Assembly: GCA_947311845.1 (NCBI GenBank)
Contig: CAMZMU010000116.1
Span: 299,940-363,939 of the forward strand
Length of the DNA: 64,000 nt
Source: Poa pratensis
Taxonomy: Eukaryota; Streptophyta; Magnoliopsida; Poales; Poaceae
Direction of reading: 5' to 3'
Program-made: the position numbers and the translations under genes
Shown here: one piece after another, positions 34,001 through 45,479 of the stretch
Layout: every line of letters starts with the position of its first letter
Position numbering within the stretch: position 1 is the stretch's first letter
Notes under the pieces: generated by a model
The model's input: only the letters and a program-made list of their open reading frames with translations
What the model was told of the DNA's origin: nothing
Database searches by the model: none

Positions 34001-36445
34001 AGACAATGGCCGGAGGAACCGCCTCAGTCAAAGGAGTGGGGGAAATATTACAACTGTGCGTCTCGCGCTTGCGGGGCTTTGTTTGCTTCTTCTTCTTCGC
34101 CGAGGTGAGGAGCGGACGAATGTCGTCTTATGATCCTCGGAGTTGGGGGCATTTTCCAAAAGAGTTATTTGCTTCTTTTCCCTCCGTCAAATATGGTTGG
34201 CGTAGACCACCCGGACTGCGACGCTTGGGAGCTGACTTTCCATTTGGTTCTTTTTGCCAAGATTGCTGACACCACGTCGAGTTGATCCTCGAGTGGAATG
34301 GATGCTTTCTTTCTTATGATTGCTTTTCAGTTCATTTCATGTATTGTTAATATTTATCAGACACACATCATTCTTGAGACAATGGACTGGGGATACCGCC
34401 GCCGTCTCACTAAAACATTAACGTCGATCTGTGGAGGCGCTTGTTGGCGGAATCGCCACGATAGTCACCCGGTCGACGCTAACCAACTAGTTGATCCGTG
34501 GTGGCGCTTGTTGGCGGAATCGCCACGATAGTCACCCGGTCGACGCAAACCAACTAAACCATATTTTGTAGTTGATCTTTATTATGTTGCTAATGCCTTG
34601 TTGTTTGATGTTGTATGTTATTGGTATCGTGATTTTATGCTGGACTAATCCTCTGTTTTGGGACTTGTTGTGTTGAAACTTGATTAAATGAAACACCCCT
34701 CCAAACAACGATAAGGTCTATTCATAGTACCACTAATCTGAACCCTTGCATGCGATATCACCGTTGTCTCATGGAAACCGTGACCTAGTAGGTTGTTGAG
34801 CCTCTTTTGCACCATCCATTGGGCGCAGTCGAGTGACTCGCGATAAGGAGTCCGGAGCTAGGCATACTCGGTCGCGCCGAGGGATATGTGCCGGACTTAC
34901 TTGCCCGTTGTACCTTGTGTATAGGGTGGGGCAGGAGAGTGTCCCAGCAGGTGGACCGTCACGAGAGTGTATTTTGCTTAGTACGACTTTGGGCGTGAGA
35001 AACCCGGAGCGTCGGCTGAGTAGGGTGCATTCTGATAGGTGGTAAAGCAAACTCTCGAGAGACTCAACCTAGCAAGCTAGCCCCGTTCCTGGGATATGGA
35101 ACAACAGTTCAGTGTCGGTCACACTGTGTGTCCTTGTCGTGTCCGGAGGTTAAACTTATGATTTGTTTGAAAGAATGAAGGAACGACCTGATTACACTAA
35201 ATGAACAAATAAGATGATGCAGGGAATATTGTCTTGAGATGTTGATGGTAACCCGTGATATGGGGTGGCGGTGTGATCGTTGGTAGCCTAGAGTTAGGCC
35301 TGACCCAACATCAACCGTGCATGCCCAGAGTGGAAATTAAGTTGAGGCCAGAGGGCCTAGCAGTGATCACAGGTGATGTGTGTATTATTTGGTACCAACT
35401 GGTACACTCGATTATACTCGTCACAGGTAATTTCTTTGTATGATTGCCAGTGTACGATCCAACCCCACCTGGCTTGGACTCTACACTGGTGATACCCCAC
35501 TGTTTGCTTATGCCATGTCTTGCTTGTGATGCCATGCTACCTTTGTGTTATTCTGTTAATCTACCTAGAGTAGACACTTGCCATGTTGTAGGATTTTATT
35601 TCCAATTATATCTTGTTGCATGATTGTTGGATTGTTTGTAGCGAGTGGCGATTCTTGCTGAGTGCATAATAATGTACTCACGGGCCTTGTGATTGTTGCC
35701 AGATTTTGGCGAGGATTCATCTTCTACCTTAGCGAGGATTTGGAGCCAGAGCATGCTAGGATCAGTAGCCCAGCCAGATGCCTGTGGAGTGGAGCCACTC
35801 CAAGCCGTTGCCTTAGCCGTCTTCCGCTGCCAGTTAAACTCTGTAACCGGGCCATGCTTGCCTTGATATTTTGTCATGCCTTGATGGCCTTGTAAACCAT
35901 TTGTAGCACTTCTTGTGCCTGATTGTGTAATGATTTCCACTATGTTGCACTGTCGCGACGTGCGGCCAGATATCTTGGTCTGGCGCACGGGACGACCGCC
36001 TCTCTGGTGATATGTGCCAGGGAGGGGTGTCACAGAGCCCGAGCTGTGGATCGAGGAGGAGGTCGTCGACGACGACGACCCGGAGATGCAGGCCGTCTAC
36101 CAGGACTCCCTCCGCAGCCTCGTCGACGACAAGGTCAAGCGCTGGGAGAAGGTCGTCGCCAAGGCCGCGGCCGCGGCCGCCCAGCCGCCACCAATGACGT
36201 GGTGGCAGCATCTGGCCCAGGAACAGGAGGCCGAGGAGCTGGAGCAGGAGCCAGTTCCTCCAATGCCCCACGGCCTCCTCGACCAGTCCTGGACCTGGAC
36301 TGGCCAGGTCCCGGAGCAGTCGCCGCCGCAGGAGCAGCAGCCGCCGCAGGAGCCGGAGGAGCAGCACCTTCCGGCTGAGGAGCGGCCGCCGCCTGCCCAC
36401 CAGTGGACCGCGCCGGGCTACGTCGAACTCTCCGACGACGACTAG
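31072..36445 (+). CDS. Accessory CACTA-borne protein, unknown function, split by a solo LTR
   Basis: Codons run from ATG 31,072 to the target-site duplication at 31,646 and, after the LTR, from 36,040 to TAG 36,443-36,445. 575 + 406 bp joins into 326 codons plus stop with no frameshift. N-terminus: basic MSKWFKPGKN, two polyproline runs (about residues 25-43), a Lys run (KKKKKRMRRYVHV, possible nuclear signal). Central block: a Trp-rich segment with YWPDVHLPEDWHLNPQR, IPVPPIPASGRARVVEIARR, RLLPPDLYNDPDYAPDSPHW and DQWFADEHDDRRRAYF. C-terminal half: acidic (EEEVVDDDDPEMQ), Ala/Gln/Pro/Glu-rich, ending VELSDDD. I know of no function; related ORFs in Triticeae repeats are annotated as uncharacterised. 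In the present state translation would run into the LTR and stop at 31,752. The strand is opposite to the transposase genes. Confidence 0.6.
31647..36034. mobile_element. Second family-A solo LTR (4,388 bp)
   Basis: TGTAACACCCC at the left, GGGGTGTCACA at the right, and the 5-bp duplication gagcc at 31,642-31,646 and 36,035-36,039. It aligns along its length with the two halves of the copy at 10,727-22,929 (for example 'atttctaaatcttcgtctcg' at ~33,580 and ~20,704, and 'gagagactcaacctagcaag' at ~35,057 and ~21,994). Differences include indels, fewer minisatellite copies, and a segment at 33,990-34,330 that the first copy lacks, with 'ttcttgagacaatgg'-type sequence on both sides. It interrupts the accessory CACTA gene. 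I see no credible gene inside. Confidence 0.88.
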
Positions 36446-36959
36446 GTCTCCGGCGCCGTCGCCGCCCCACCCCCAAATATGTAATGGCCTTAGGCCTTTT
36501 TTTTTCCTTTACGGTACCCGCACCGCCCCCAAATGTAACGGCCATTATAGGCCATATATATGAATTCCTAAATTCCGACTCTGCCGTGTCCCGATTCCTA
36601 AATTCCTAAATTGTATTACATCTTTACCGTATCCCGCCCCTGCCCCCGCCGCCGGCGCCGGCGGCCACGGTGGCTCCAGGTCACGAGCTCGATTTGAGCA
36701 AGATGGGAGGGCGGGGAAAGAACGTACCTTGCTCAGGGACGGCGGCGTGGGCGTTGGTGCTCGGGGACGGCCGCGCGGGCCGATTCACGGCCTGACTTGC
36801 GCGCGAGGAAGAGGCCGGCCGCGGTGACCGGAGCAGGAGAAGGCAGCGGTGGCGGCGGCACGGGGAGCTAGGGCAGCCTGGCGGCGTGGGTTCTTCTTCT
36901 TGGGCCTGGCGGCAAAGTGCGGGGACAAGAGGGAGGGGAGGGATCTAAAAGGCTCAAAT

Positions 36960-37085
36960 GGGCCTTTAGTCCCGGTTCCAGCCACGAACCGGGACTAAAG
37001 GTCTATTTTCGGGCCGCTGCCAAATTCACGCGCCAAAGCCCACCTTTGGTCCCGGTTGGTGGCTGGAACCGGGACTAAAGGATCT
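36960..37085. repeat. Internal inverted repeats resembling CACTA subterminal sequence
   Basis: Two hairpin-capable modules: 'ctttagtcccggttccagcc' continuing acgaaccgggactaaag, and 'tttggtcccggttggtggct' continuing ggaaccgggactaaagg. The same words appear at the ends of this CACTA element (26,515 and 43,910 onward), but these are 7-10 kb from either end. Confidence 0.7.
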
Positions 37086-37237
37086 TTTGTAATTTTTTTC
37101 TATTTTCTTTTTCCTGATTTATTTTATTCTATTGATTTACTTGTTCAAATTTGACAAACTTTATATCAAACATAAGCACTGGACATGTAGAATCTTTTGG
37201 TACTGGTTATTTTCAAATTTGACAAACTTTATTTTCA

Positions 37238-39432
37238 ATATTTTTTGTACTTGCTTCACAAAAAATGTTATTTTTGACAATCGAAAAACAAAAAATGATA
37301 TTTACATAGGTAATTTGAAAAAACTCAGTTCTGCAACATTATTTGTCGAACCAAGATACAGCTATGTGTCTAATATGGGCACATTATCACAAACTATGAC
37401 ACGGGGATGGCCATAACGAGGCCATTTGACCCGAAACTTGTACATGTTTATAGATGATTGACCTTTTTGTGAAGAAGTTTTTTGTAAACTATGTCAAAAC
37501 TCAAGTTTATCATTTATCCTAGCAACTAGTACACATGAAAGTACTCCATGCCAAAGGATTTCATTTTTTGATTATTTTTTCACTTTCTTTGACTTTTTCG
37601 AAAAAACGGTCAAAATGGCCGCCGTTACTATTCATTGTAAGGGGTCGAATTATCCAAAACTTTCGACGGTTCTGTGATATAACCACTACTTGTGCACATT
37701 AAAAACATTTTTGAAAAAATTTCAGAGCAAAGTATCACACACTTGTAGTTCAAATTTGAATTACTTTCGGAAAATAGGCATAAAGCCGTTTAAGTAGGCG
37801 AAATTAGCTAGAAACCGAGAAAATTGCTATAATTGTGGATTATCCATAAAATATGGTCTTCTTTGTGTGATAATTGGATGGGTGCCATTTTGCACCATAT
37901 TTTTTGTACTTGCTTCACAAAAAATGTCATTTTTGACAATCGAAAAACAAAAAATGATAATTACATAGGTAATTTGAAAAAACTCAGTTCTGCAACATTG
38001 TTTGTCGTACCAAGATATAGCTATGTGTCAAATATGGGCACATTATCACAAACTATGACACGGGGATGACCATAACGAGGCCATTTGACCCGAAACTTAT
38101 ACATGTTTATAGATGATTGACCTTTTTGTGAAGAAGTTTTTTGTAAACTATGTCAAAACTCAAGTTTATCATTTATCCTAGCAACTAGTACACATGAAAG
38201 TACTCCATGCCAAAGGATTTCATTTTTTGAGTATTTTTTCACTTTCTTTGGCTTTTTCGAAAAAACGGTCAAAATGGCTGCCGTTACTATTCATTGTAAT
38301 GGGGTCGAATTATCCAAAACTTTCGACGGTTCTGTGATCTAACCACTACTTGTGCACATTAAAACCATTTTTGAAAAAATTTCAGAGCAAAGTATCACAC
38401 ACTTGTAGTTCAAATTTGAATTACTTTTGGAAAATAGGCATAAAGCCGTTTAAGTAGGCGAAATTAGCTAGAAACCGAGAAAATTGCTAATATTTGTGGA
38501 TTATCCATAAAATATGGTCTACTTTGTGTGATAATTGGATGGGTGCCATTTTGCACCATATTTTTTGTACCTGCTTCACAAAAAATGTCATTTTTGACAA
38601 TGGAAAAACAAAAAATGATATTTACATAGGTAATTTGAAAAACTCAGTTCTGCAACATTGTTTGTCGTACCAAGATACAGCTATGTGTCAAATATGGGCA
38701 CATTATCACAAACTATGACACGGGGATGACCATAACGAGGCCATTTGACCCGAAACTTATACATGTTTATAGATGATTGACCTTTTTGTGAAGAAGTTTT
38801 TTGTAAACTATGTCAAAACTCAAGTTTATCATTTATCCTAGCAACTAGTACACATGAAAGTACTCCATGCCAAAGGATTTCATTTTTTGAGTATTTTTTC
38901 ACTTTCTTTGACTTTTTCGAAAAAACGGTCAAAATGGCCGCCGTTACTATTCATTGTAAGGGGTCGAATTATCCAAAACTTTCGAAGGTTATGTGATATA
39001 ACCACTACTTGTGCACATTAAAAACATTTTTGAAAAAATTTCAGAGCAAACTATCACACACTTGTAGTTCAAATTTGAATTACTTTCGGAAAATAGGCAT
39101 AAAGTCGTTTAAGTAGGCGAAATTAGCTAGAAACCGAGAAAATTGCTAATATTTCTGGATTATCCATAAAATATGGTCTACTTTGTGTGATAATTGGATG
39201 GGTGCCATTTTGCACCATATTTTTTGTACTTGCTTCACAAAAAAATGTCATTTTCTACAATCGAAAAACAAAAAATGATATTTACATAGGTAATTTGAAA
39301 AAACTCAGTTCTGCAACATTGTTTGTCGTACCAAGATACAGCTATGTGTCAAATATGGGCACATTATCACAAACTATGACACGGGGATGACCATAACGAG
39401 GCCATTTGACCCGAAACTTATACATGTTGTGA
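37238..39432. repeat. 661-bp tandem repeat, about 3.3 copies
   Basis: 'attttttgtacttgcttcac' (one c/t variant) starts copies at about 37,240, 37,900, 38,560 and 39,221. Each full copy contains 'aactatgacacggggatg', 'cgaggccatttgacccgaaa', 'caaaatggccgccgttacta' and 'ttaagtaggcgaaattagc'. Copies differ by only a few substitutions and 1-bp indels. The last copy stops after 'acatgt' near 39,427. Short ORFs inside are by-products of the repeat. It lies between the accessory gene and the transposase 3' end. Confidence 0.9.
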
Positions 39433-39506
39433 TAATTGGATTATCCATAAAAAGGTTACATAAAAAGGTTTCATACATTATTACACATGACCATCAACAT
39501 CCGTCT

Positions 39507-42500
39507 TTACTGTTGTGGTATAAACTTCTTCTTCGTGTGTGTCCCTTTCTTCTGATTGCGCCGTAACCATGGACAATCTTCCTCATTCAACGCGATGGTT
39601 GGGTCAATTTTCACTGTGAAGGGTGGAATTTTCTGAAACTTATTGTAATCTTCTGACATGTCTGTCTTGTCCTCCACTCCCACGATGTTTCTTTTCCCTG
39701 AAAGAACTATGTGGCGCTTTGGCTCATTGTCTGATGTATTCGCTTGCTTATCTTTTCTTTTTTTCGGTTTGGTAGACATGTCCTTCACATAGAAAACCTG
39801 AGCCACTTCACTGGCTAGGACGAATGGTTCGGTGTCGTACCCAAGATTCTTGCGATCCACTGTAGTCATTCCGTACTGCGGGTCTACCTGTACCCCGCCT
39901 TTCAGGTTGAACCATTTGCACCAGAACAAAGGGACCTTAAAATAAGGTCTGTAGTCAAGTTCCCATATCTGCTCTATGTAACCATAATATGTTTCCTTTT
40001 GCCCATTGTTGTTGGTTGCATCAAAGTGGACACCACTGTTTTGATTGGTGCTCTTTTTATCTTGGTCGGCCGTGTAAAATGTATTCCCATTTATCTCGTA
40101 CCCTTGAAAAGTCAATATAGTCGAAGATGGTGCCTTGGCCAACAAGTATAGCTGTTCTCCAACAGTGGTGTCATTAATGAGACGTGTTTGCAACCAACCG
40201 CCGAAATTCTTCACGTGTTCTTTCATCCAATCTTTAGGTTGCTCTGGATATTTCAAGCGTAAGATATTCTTGTGTTCCTCGATATACGGAGCCACCAAGC
40301 GTAAGAATGCCCGTCCATATATATTGTTGCTTTCTTTCCTAGCGTGCCTTTTCCACGCAGTCTCCCTTCATGGCGCGATTGAGGAACACCGATCGCTTAA
40401 GGTCAGGAATAAAGTCAACACAAAACTCAATGACCTCCTCTGTTCCATAGCCCTTGGAGATGCTTCCTTCTGGCCTAGCACGGTTATGAACGTATTTCTT
40501 TAAGACTCCCATGAACCTCTCAAAGGGGAACATGTTGTGTAGAAATACAGGACCGAGAATCTAAATCTCTTCGACTAGGTGAACTATGAGGTGCGTCATA
40601 ATATTGAAGAAGGATGGTGGGAACACCAACTCGAAGCTGACAAGACATTGGACCACATCCTTCTGTAAACTTGGTAGAGTTCTGGATTGATCACCTTCTG
40701 AGAAATTGCATTGAGGAATGCACATAGCTTCACAATGGGTACTCGAACATTTTCCGGCAGAAGCCCCCTCAATGCAACCGGAAGTAATTGTGTCATAATC
40801 ACGTGGCAGTCATGAGACTTTAGGTTTTGGAACTTTTGCTCTGTCATGTTTATTATTCCCTTTATATTCGACGAGAAGCCAGACGGGACCTTGATACTGC
40901 TCAGGACTTCAAAAAAGATCTTCTTCTCTTCTTTGGTAAGAGCGTAGCTGGCAGGACCTTGATACTTCTCTGGATTCAGGTGGTTGTCTCGTTCGTGCAT
41001 ACGTTGCTGGTCCTGCCGTGATTCCGTGTATCTTTCGTCTTCCATACACGCCCAAGAAGTTTAGCAGGTTCACGCAAAGATTTTTCGTCACGTGCATCAC
41101 GTCGATTGCAGAGTGAACCTCTAGGATTTTCCAATAGGGTAGCTCCCAAAATATAGAGCACTTCTTCCACATGGGTACGTGTCCGTCAGCGTCATTCGGA
41201 ACAGATTGTCCGCCAAGACCCTTTCCAAAGATTACTTTTAAATCCTTGACCATATCATATAAAACATCCCCAGTAGGGCGGGTAGGATGCGTCCGGTGAT
41301 CTGCCTCACCTTTGAAATGCTTGCCTCTCTTTCTTACGGGATGCTGTTTGAAGAAATCGACGATGCCCGGGTACACATTCTTGTTACCTAAATATATACT
41401 TTCAGTCTCACCTAAACAGTGCGTGCATGCATTGTATCCCTTGTTTGACTGTCCTGAAATGTTACTAAGAGCAGGCCAATCATTGATGGTTACAAACAAC
41501 AACGCTCGTAGGTCAAATTCCTTTGTTTGTGCTCATCCCACACACGCAAACCTTCATCACGCCACAACTGTAAAAGTTCTTCAACCAATGGCCTCAGGTA
41601 CACATCAATGTCGTTGCCGGGTTGCTTCGGGCCTTGGATGAGCACTGGCATCATAATGAACTTCCGCTTCATGCACAACCAAGGAGGAAGGTTATAGATA
41701 CATAGAGTCACAGGCCAGGTGCTATGACTGGAGCTCTGCTCTCCGAAAGGATTAAAGCCATCTGTACTTAGACCAAATCTTAAGTTCCTTGCGTCATCTG
41801 AAAATGTCGGGAACTCTCTGTCGATTTTTCTCCACTGCGACCCATCAGCGGGGTGTCTCAGCATCACGTCTTTCTTACGGTCTTCTTTGTGCCATCGCAA
41901 CAACTTGGCATGCTCTTTGTTTTGGAACAAACGTTTCAACCGTGGTATTATAGGAGCATACCACATCACCTTGGCAGGAACCCTCTTCCTGGGGCACGGC
42001 TCGCCCTCAACATCACCAGGGTCATCTCGCCTGATCTTATACCGCAATGCACCGCATACCGGGCATGCATTCAAATTCTCGTACTCCTCACCGCGGTAGA
42101 GGATGCAGTCATTGATGCATGCATGTATCTTCTGCACCTCTAATCCTAGAGGGCAGACAACCTTCTTTGCTTCGTATGTACTAGAGGGCAATACGTTATC
42201 CCCTGGAAGCATCTTCTTTATTATTTTCAGCAACTTTTCAAATCCCTTGTCAGAAGTACCATTCTCTGCCTTCCATTGCAGCAATTCCAGTGTGGTACCC
42301 AGCTTTTTCTGGCCATCTTCGCAATTTGGGTACAACAATTTGTTGTGATCCTCTAACATTCTCTCCAACTTCAACCTCTCGTTTTCACTTCCGCAGTTTA
42401 TCTTCGCATCAAGAATGGCCCGACGAAGATCGTCATCGGGCTCATCAACAATGGGCTCTTCTTCAGCTTCGTCTTCCCCCATTGTAGTACCACCGTGTTC

Positions 42501-42797
42501 AGTGAACATAGGATAGTTGTCATTATCCTCTTCTTCTTCATTGTCTTCCATTATAACCCCTCTTTCTCCGTGCTTGGTCCAACAAATATAGCCGGGCATG
42601 AAACCGGACTGAATCAGGTGGATGTGAATGGTTTTTGAGCAAGAGTAATCCATCGTATTCTTACATGCACTACATGGACAACAAATAAAACCATTCGCCC
42701 GCTTGTTTGCCTCAGCCACATGGAGAAAATGATGCATGCCACTAATGAACTCGGGACTGCGTCGGTCACCGTACATCCATTGCCGGTTCATCTGCAT
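39507..42797 (-). pseudogene. TNP2-type CACTA transposase (degraded)
   Basis: Reading from 42,797: an N-terminal transposase-associated zinc-finger-like domain (YGDRRSPEFISGMHHFLHVA, ICCPCSACKN), an acidic linker (EDNEEEEDNDN), a Cys-rich block (CINDCILYRGEEYENLNACP, VCGALRY), then the Transposase_21 core (FPTFSDDARNLRFGLSTDGF, NPFGEQSSSHSTWPV, MMPVLIQGPKQPGNDIDVYL). A shift near 41,500 moves the frame; it continues INDWPALSNISGQSNKGYNA, CTHC, HSAIDVMHVTKNLCVNLLNF. Two more shifts near 41,040-41,070 lead into KSHDCHVIMTQLLPVALRGL, then an in-frame stop near 40,562, FPFERFMGVLKKYVHNRARP, a further break near 40,340, and a C-terminal DUF4216-like part (YYGYIEQIWELDYRPYFKVP, LFWCKWFNLKGG). At least four disruptions, so no functional transposase, though all domains remain in order. 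Confidence 0.88.
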
Positions 42798-42950
42798 TAT
42801 ATAAGTATATCAAAAACCATTACACTACATCATGAATAGATAAGTGACCAAAATAATTAATACAAGTTCATCACATTAAAAGCAAAAGTAGAGTAGTCAC
42901 CAAATGTAATACATAGTTCTCATAAAACATACAATGAAACTAACATACAA

Positions 42951-43411
42951 CTATCTAAAAAATTTAAATCCAACAACAAATGCGATCAAAATCGCAACTA
43001 AGGTAATTATCGAACCAACAGCATAATGATACCAAGCCTCTTGACTAATGGCATAATTTCTAATATTTTTAATCTTCAAGCGCATTGCATCCATCTTCAT
43101 CTCATGAGCATCGACGACGTCGGCAAGCTTGAACTCCAATTTCATCTTCTCTTCTAGGCATTGGAGACGAAGGTCTTCACTTCTTTTCAATTTTGCTTTC
43201 AAATCATTATTTTCTTTTTCAAATAAATTTAGCATATCGACAAGAGGGTCGGTTGGAATTTCCGGTTCAACTACCTCCTAGACAAAAATATGTATGTCAA
43301 GTTGGTCGGCATAATTAGTCATAAATTGAAATGAAAGTAATAGTTATAAAAGTATACCACAACCGAATCATAGACCGGACGAGGGCCGACGGGGACGGAT
43401 ATCAAAACCAT
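42951..43411 (-). CDS. Small CACTA-encoded coiled-coil / membrane-anchored protein (2 exons)
   Basis: Exon 1 43,411-43,358 (18 codons: MVLISVPVGPRPVYDSVV) and exon 2 43,277-42,951 join through a GT/AG intron of 80 bp to give 126 residues without a break. Exon 2 encodes EVVEPEIPTDPLVDMLNLFE, a charged coiled coil (NDLKAKLKRSEDLRLQCLEE, KMKLEFKLADVV), MDAMRLKIKNIRNYAI, then AWYHYAVGSIITLVAILIAF ending VVGFKFFR, a C-terminal membrane segment with a basic tip. It lies immediately upstream of the TNP2 transposase on the same strand. I recall similar small proteins accompanying CACTA genes in wheat; the role is unknown. The upstream start of exon 1 is the only ATG in frame nearby. Confidence 0.6.
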
Positions 43412-43909
43412 GGCACTATACATATAAAAAACAATTTAAGAAAATTATACAACTAATAACTATGCATAGAAATCATTAAACTAAGTTTTTTTAAATAAAA
43501 TATAAAAAACAAGTGGCTCACCGAGGTGGTGCCGGTGACGGGACGGCGCGGGCGATCGACGACTGTGAGGACGGGGGCAACACTAAAACCCACAAATCAT
43601 ACTTTAATTTGAGCTCAAATTGCATATAAAACAAATGAAATTCCTAACTTAGTCATTTCATCAAACACCTAGCTAGCACTAGAAAAATGAAATGAGCTAA
43701 ACTAGCAACAAAACGAGCTAAAGTAGCAACGCCGGAAGTGCTCACCCTTGGATAGATGGCGCGGTGTCAAGCTTTACAAATGGTGGCAAATAATGGGGAC
43801 GAACTTGAGTTCGGAAGAGCAAATAGATGAGAAAATGTTGATGAACTCGAGCTCACCAAATGGCCATGGCCGGCTCGGGGGTGGGAGCTGGGAGCTGATA
43901 TATGTAATA

Positions 43910-44200
43910 AGTTAGTCCCGGTTTGTATCACGAACCGGTACCAAAGGTCCACCTTCAGTCCCGGTTCGTGATACGAACCGGACCAAAGAGGGCTCGCGCT
44001 GTCCCCACCCCTGCGGCCACCTGTCGCGACCCTTCAGTCCCGGTTCGTATCATGAACCGGCACTAAAGGTCCCCTACGAACCGGGACTGGACCTGGCCGG
44101 CGCCCTGGGCATTCGAACCGGGACTGGAGCCCCCATTGGTACCGGTTCGTAAGGGAACCGGGACGGAAGGGCCGAACCGATGGCCCTGTTTCCACTAGTG
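43910..44200. repeat. CACTA right terminal and subterminal repeats
   Basis: Alternating 'gtcccggttcgtatca' and 'cacgaaccgg' words in both orientations (43,915-44,165), ending in the terminal inverted repeat ...ccctgtttCCACTAGTG. Confidence 0.85.
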
Positions 44201-45479
44201 CCCAAAGTAATTTGTACTGCACCATTTATAGGCATATTTGATATGTGATGTAGCTTGTGAATTATCTGAATAATATAGACCAACGTATACCTAGAAATCC
44301 GCGGCACTTCTAACCTTATTCATTACGCAGGTTAAACCAAACATCATAAAATATTATAGGATTGATCAGTGTGATTGCGAAAGATTGGGGAACTGAATAC
44401 ACTTCGAGATATATCTGTTGCAGGTTTCAACTATCACTCCACATCTCCATGCTTGTGAGATTGTTGATTGCAATTTGTACCTTTTAATAGACGTGCAATC
44501 TGTACTTCTAGGAGATAGGGAGCCTATAAATATACACGCACAAGTATGGTAAATATGCAGATAGCCCCTTGTACAATGGTGATTATAGAAACTTAATGGA
44601 ACTTGTCAAATTTACTAAATTGATTTCTATTTTTTGCCGAAAACACACTATATGCAATTGTACGAAGGTAAACTTAAGTTAAATAGATTGAACAAAGTTA
44701 AAGGAAATCGAGAGGATTGCCACAACATCGTGGATCAAGATTCGGATTGTTGGCGAAATCGTAAGTCCTCTTTGGAGACGTTCGGACACAAAGTTCTAAG
44801 GCCACAAAGACCTCCGCTAGAATGGCCAACATATGCCTCCTTGAGTTAGGACATCAAGTTTACGTTCAATTCCGCTAAGGGCACATCTTCACACAAAGTA
44901 GGCGATCTCTGGGGCTTCACATCTTCACGCGTTGGAAATTTCCAGCGAATCTCCGAGAGCCCAATAGGTCTCTCACATAGATCAGATTAGCACGGAAGAG
45001 TGTTCATAGGTACACAGCACATGGAGTGGGGCGGGGAATTCACGAGTAGGTATATATGGGCAAGACTGAAAATCAGACAGTGTACAAGGAACTTCATAGT
45101 TTGAACGCTCGAAATGGGAAAACACCAGTTCTGCCAATGTACCCGGAGGTGTTCCTTCCACGAATCATATTGGGTAATTTAATTCTTAGGGTTCCAGAAT
45201 CCATCTACGAAGTTATCCAGAAACACCACCAAAACAAACACGTCGGAGTGTTGGGCATGAACACTCAGAAGTTCTGAATAAGAACTGCAACCTTGTCTCC
45301 AAGATAAAGACATACTCAACAAATACTGAGTATTTAAATTTGGTACTCTCTTGAAGGGCTAGAAAAATATAGAAAATTCAGCCAAACGAGCAAAGCGACG
45401 AGCAGTCGGTAGAAAGTCCACCGAGATGCTCGAGAGGATTAGGAACCTCATGACCCAACATAGCACCAGAGGATAGTGA
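44201..45479. other. Unassigned flank of the CACTA element
   Basis: The first bases are the original 3' flank of the DUF604 gene, interrupted at ccc. No gene is recognised. 44,640-45,480 may be further remnants of the PIF/Harbinger element to its right, but I could not align it to a known domain. Confidence 0.4.

Larger units (their letters stand above)
26340..44200. mobile_element. CACTA (DTC, En/Spm-like) transposon, ~17.9 kb, containing a solo LTR
   Basis: The left end reads CACTAGTGGAAAACGGGC; the right end, reverse-complemented, reads CACTAGTGGAAACAGGGC. The 3-bp duplication ccc lies on each side (26,337-26,339 and 44,201-44,203). Subterminal zones at 26,355-26,550 and 43,910-44,170 are packed with direct and inverted copies of 'tcccggtt...aaccggga'. 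The interior carries three transposon genes on the minus strand, one accessory gene on the plus strand, a 661-bp tandem repeat, and a nested family-A solo LTR. Without the LTR the element is about 13.5 kb, a normal size for Triticeae CACTA elements. The transposase genes are disrupted, so the copy is not autonomous. Confidence 0.92.
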
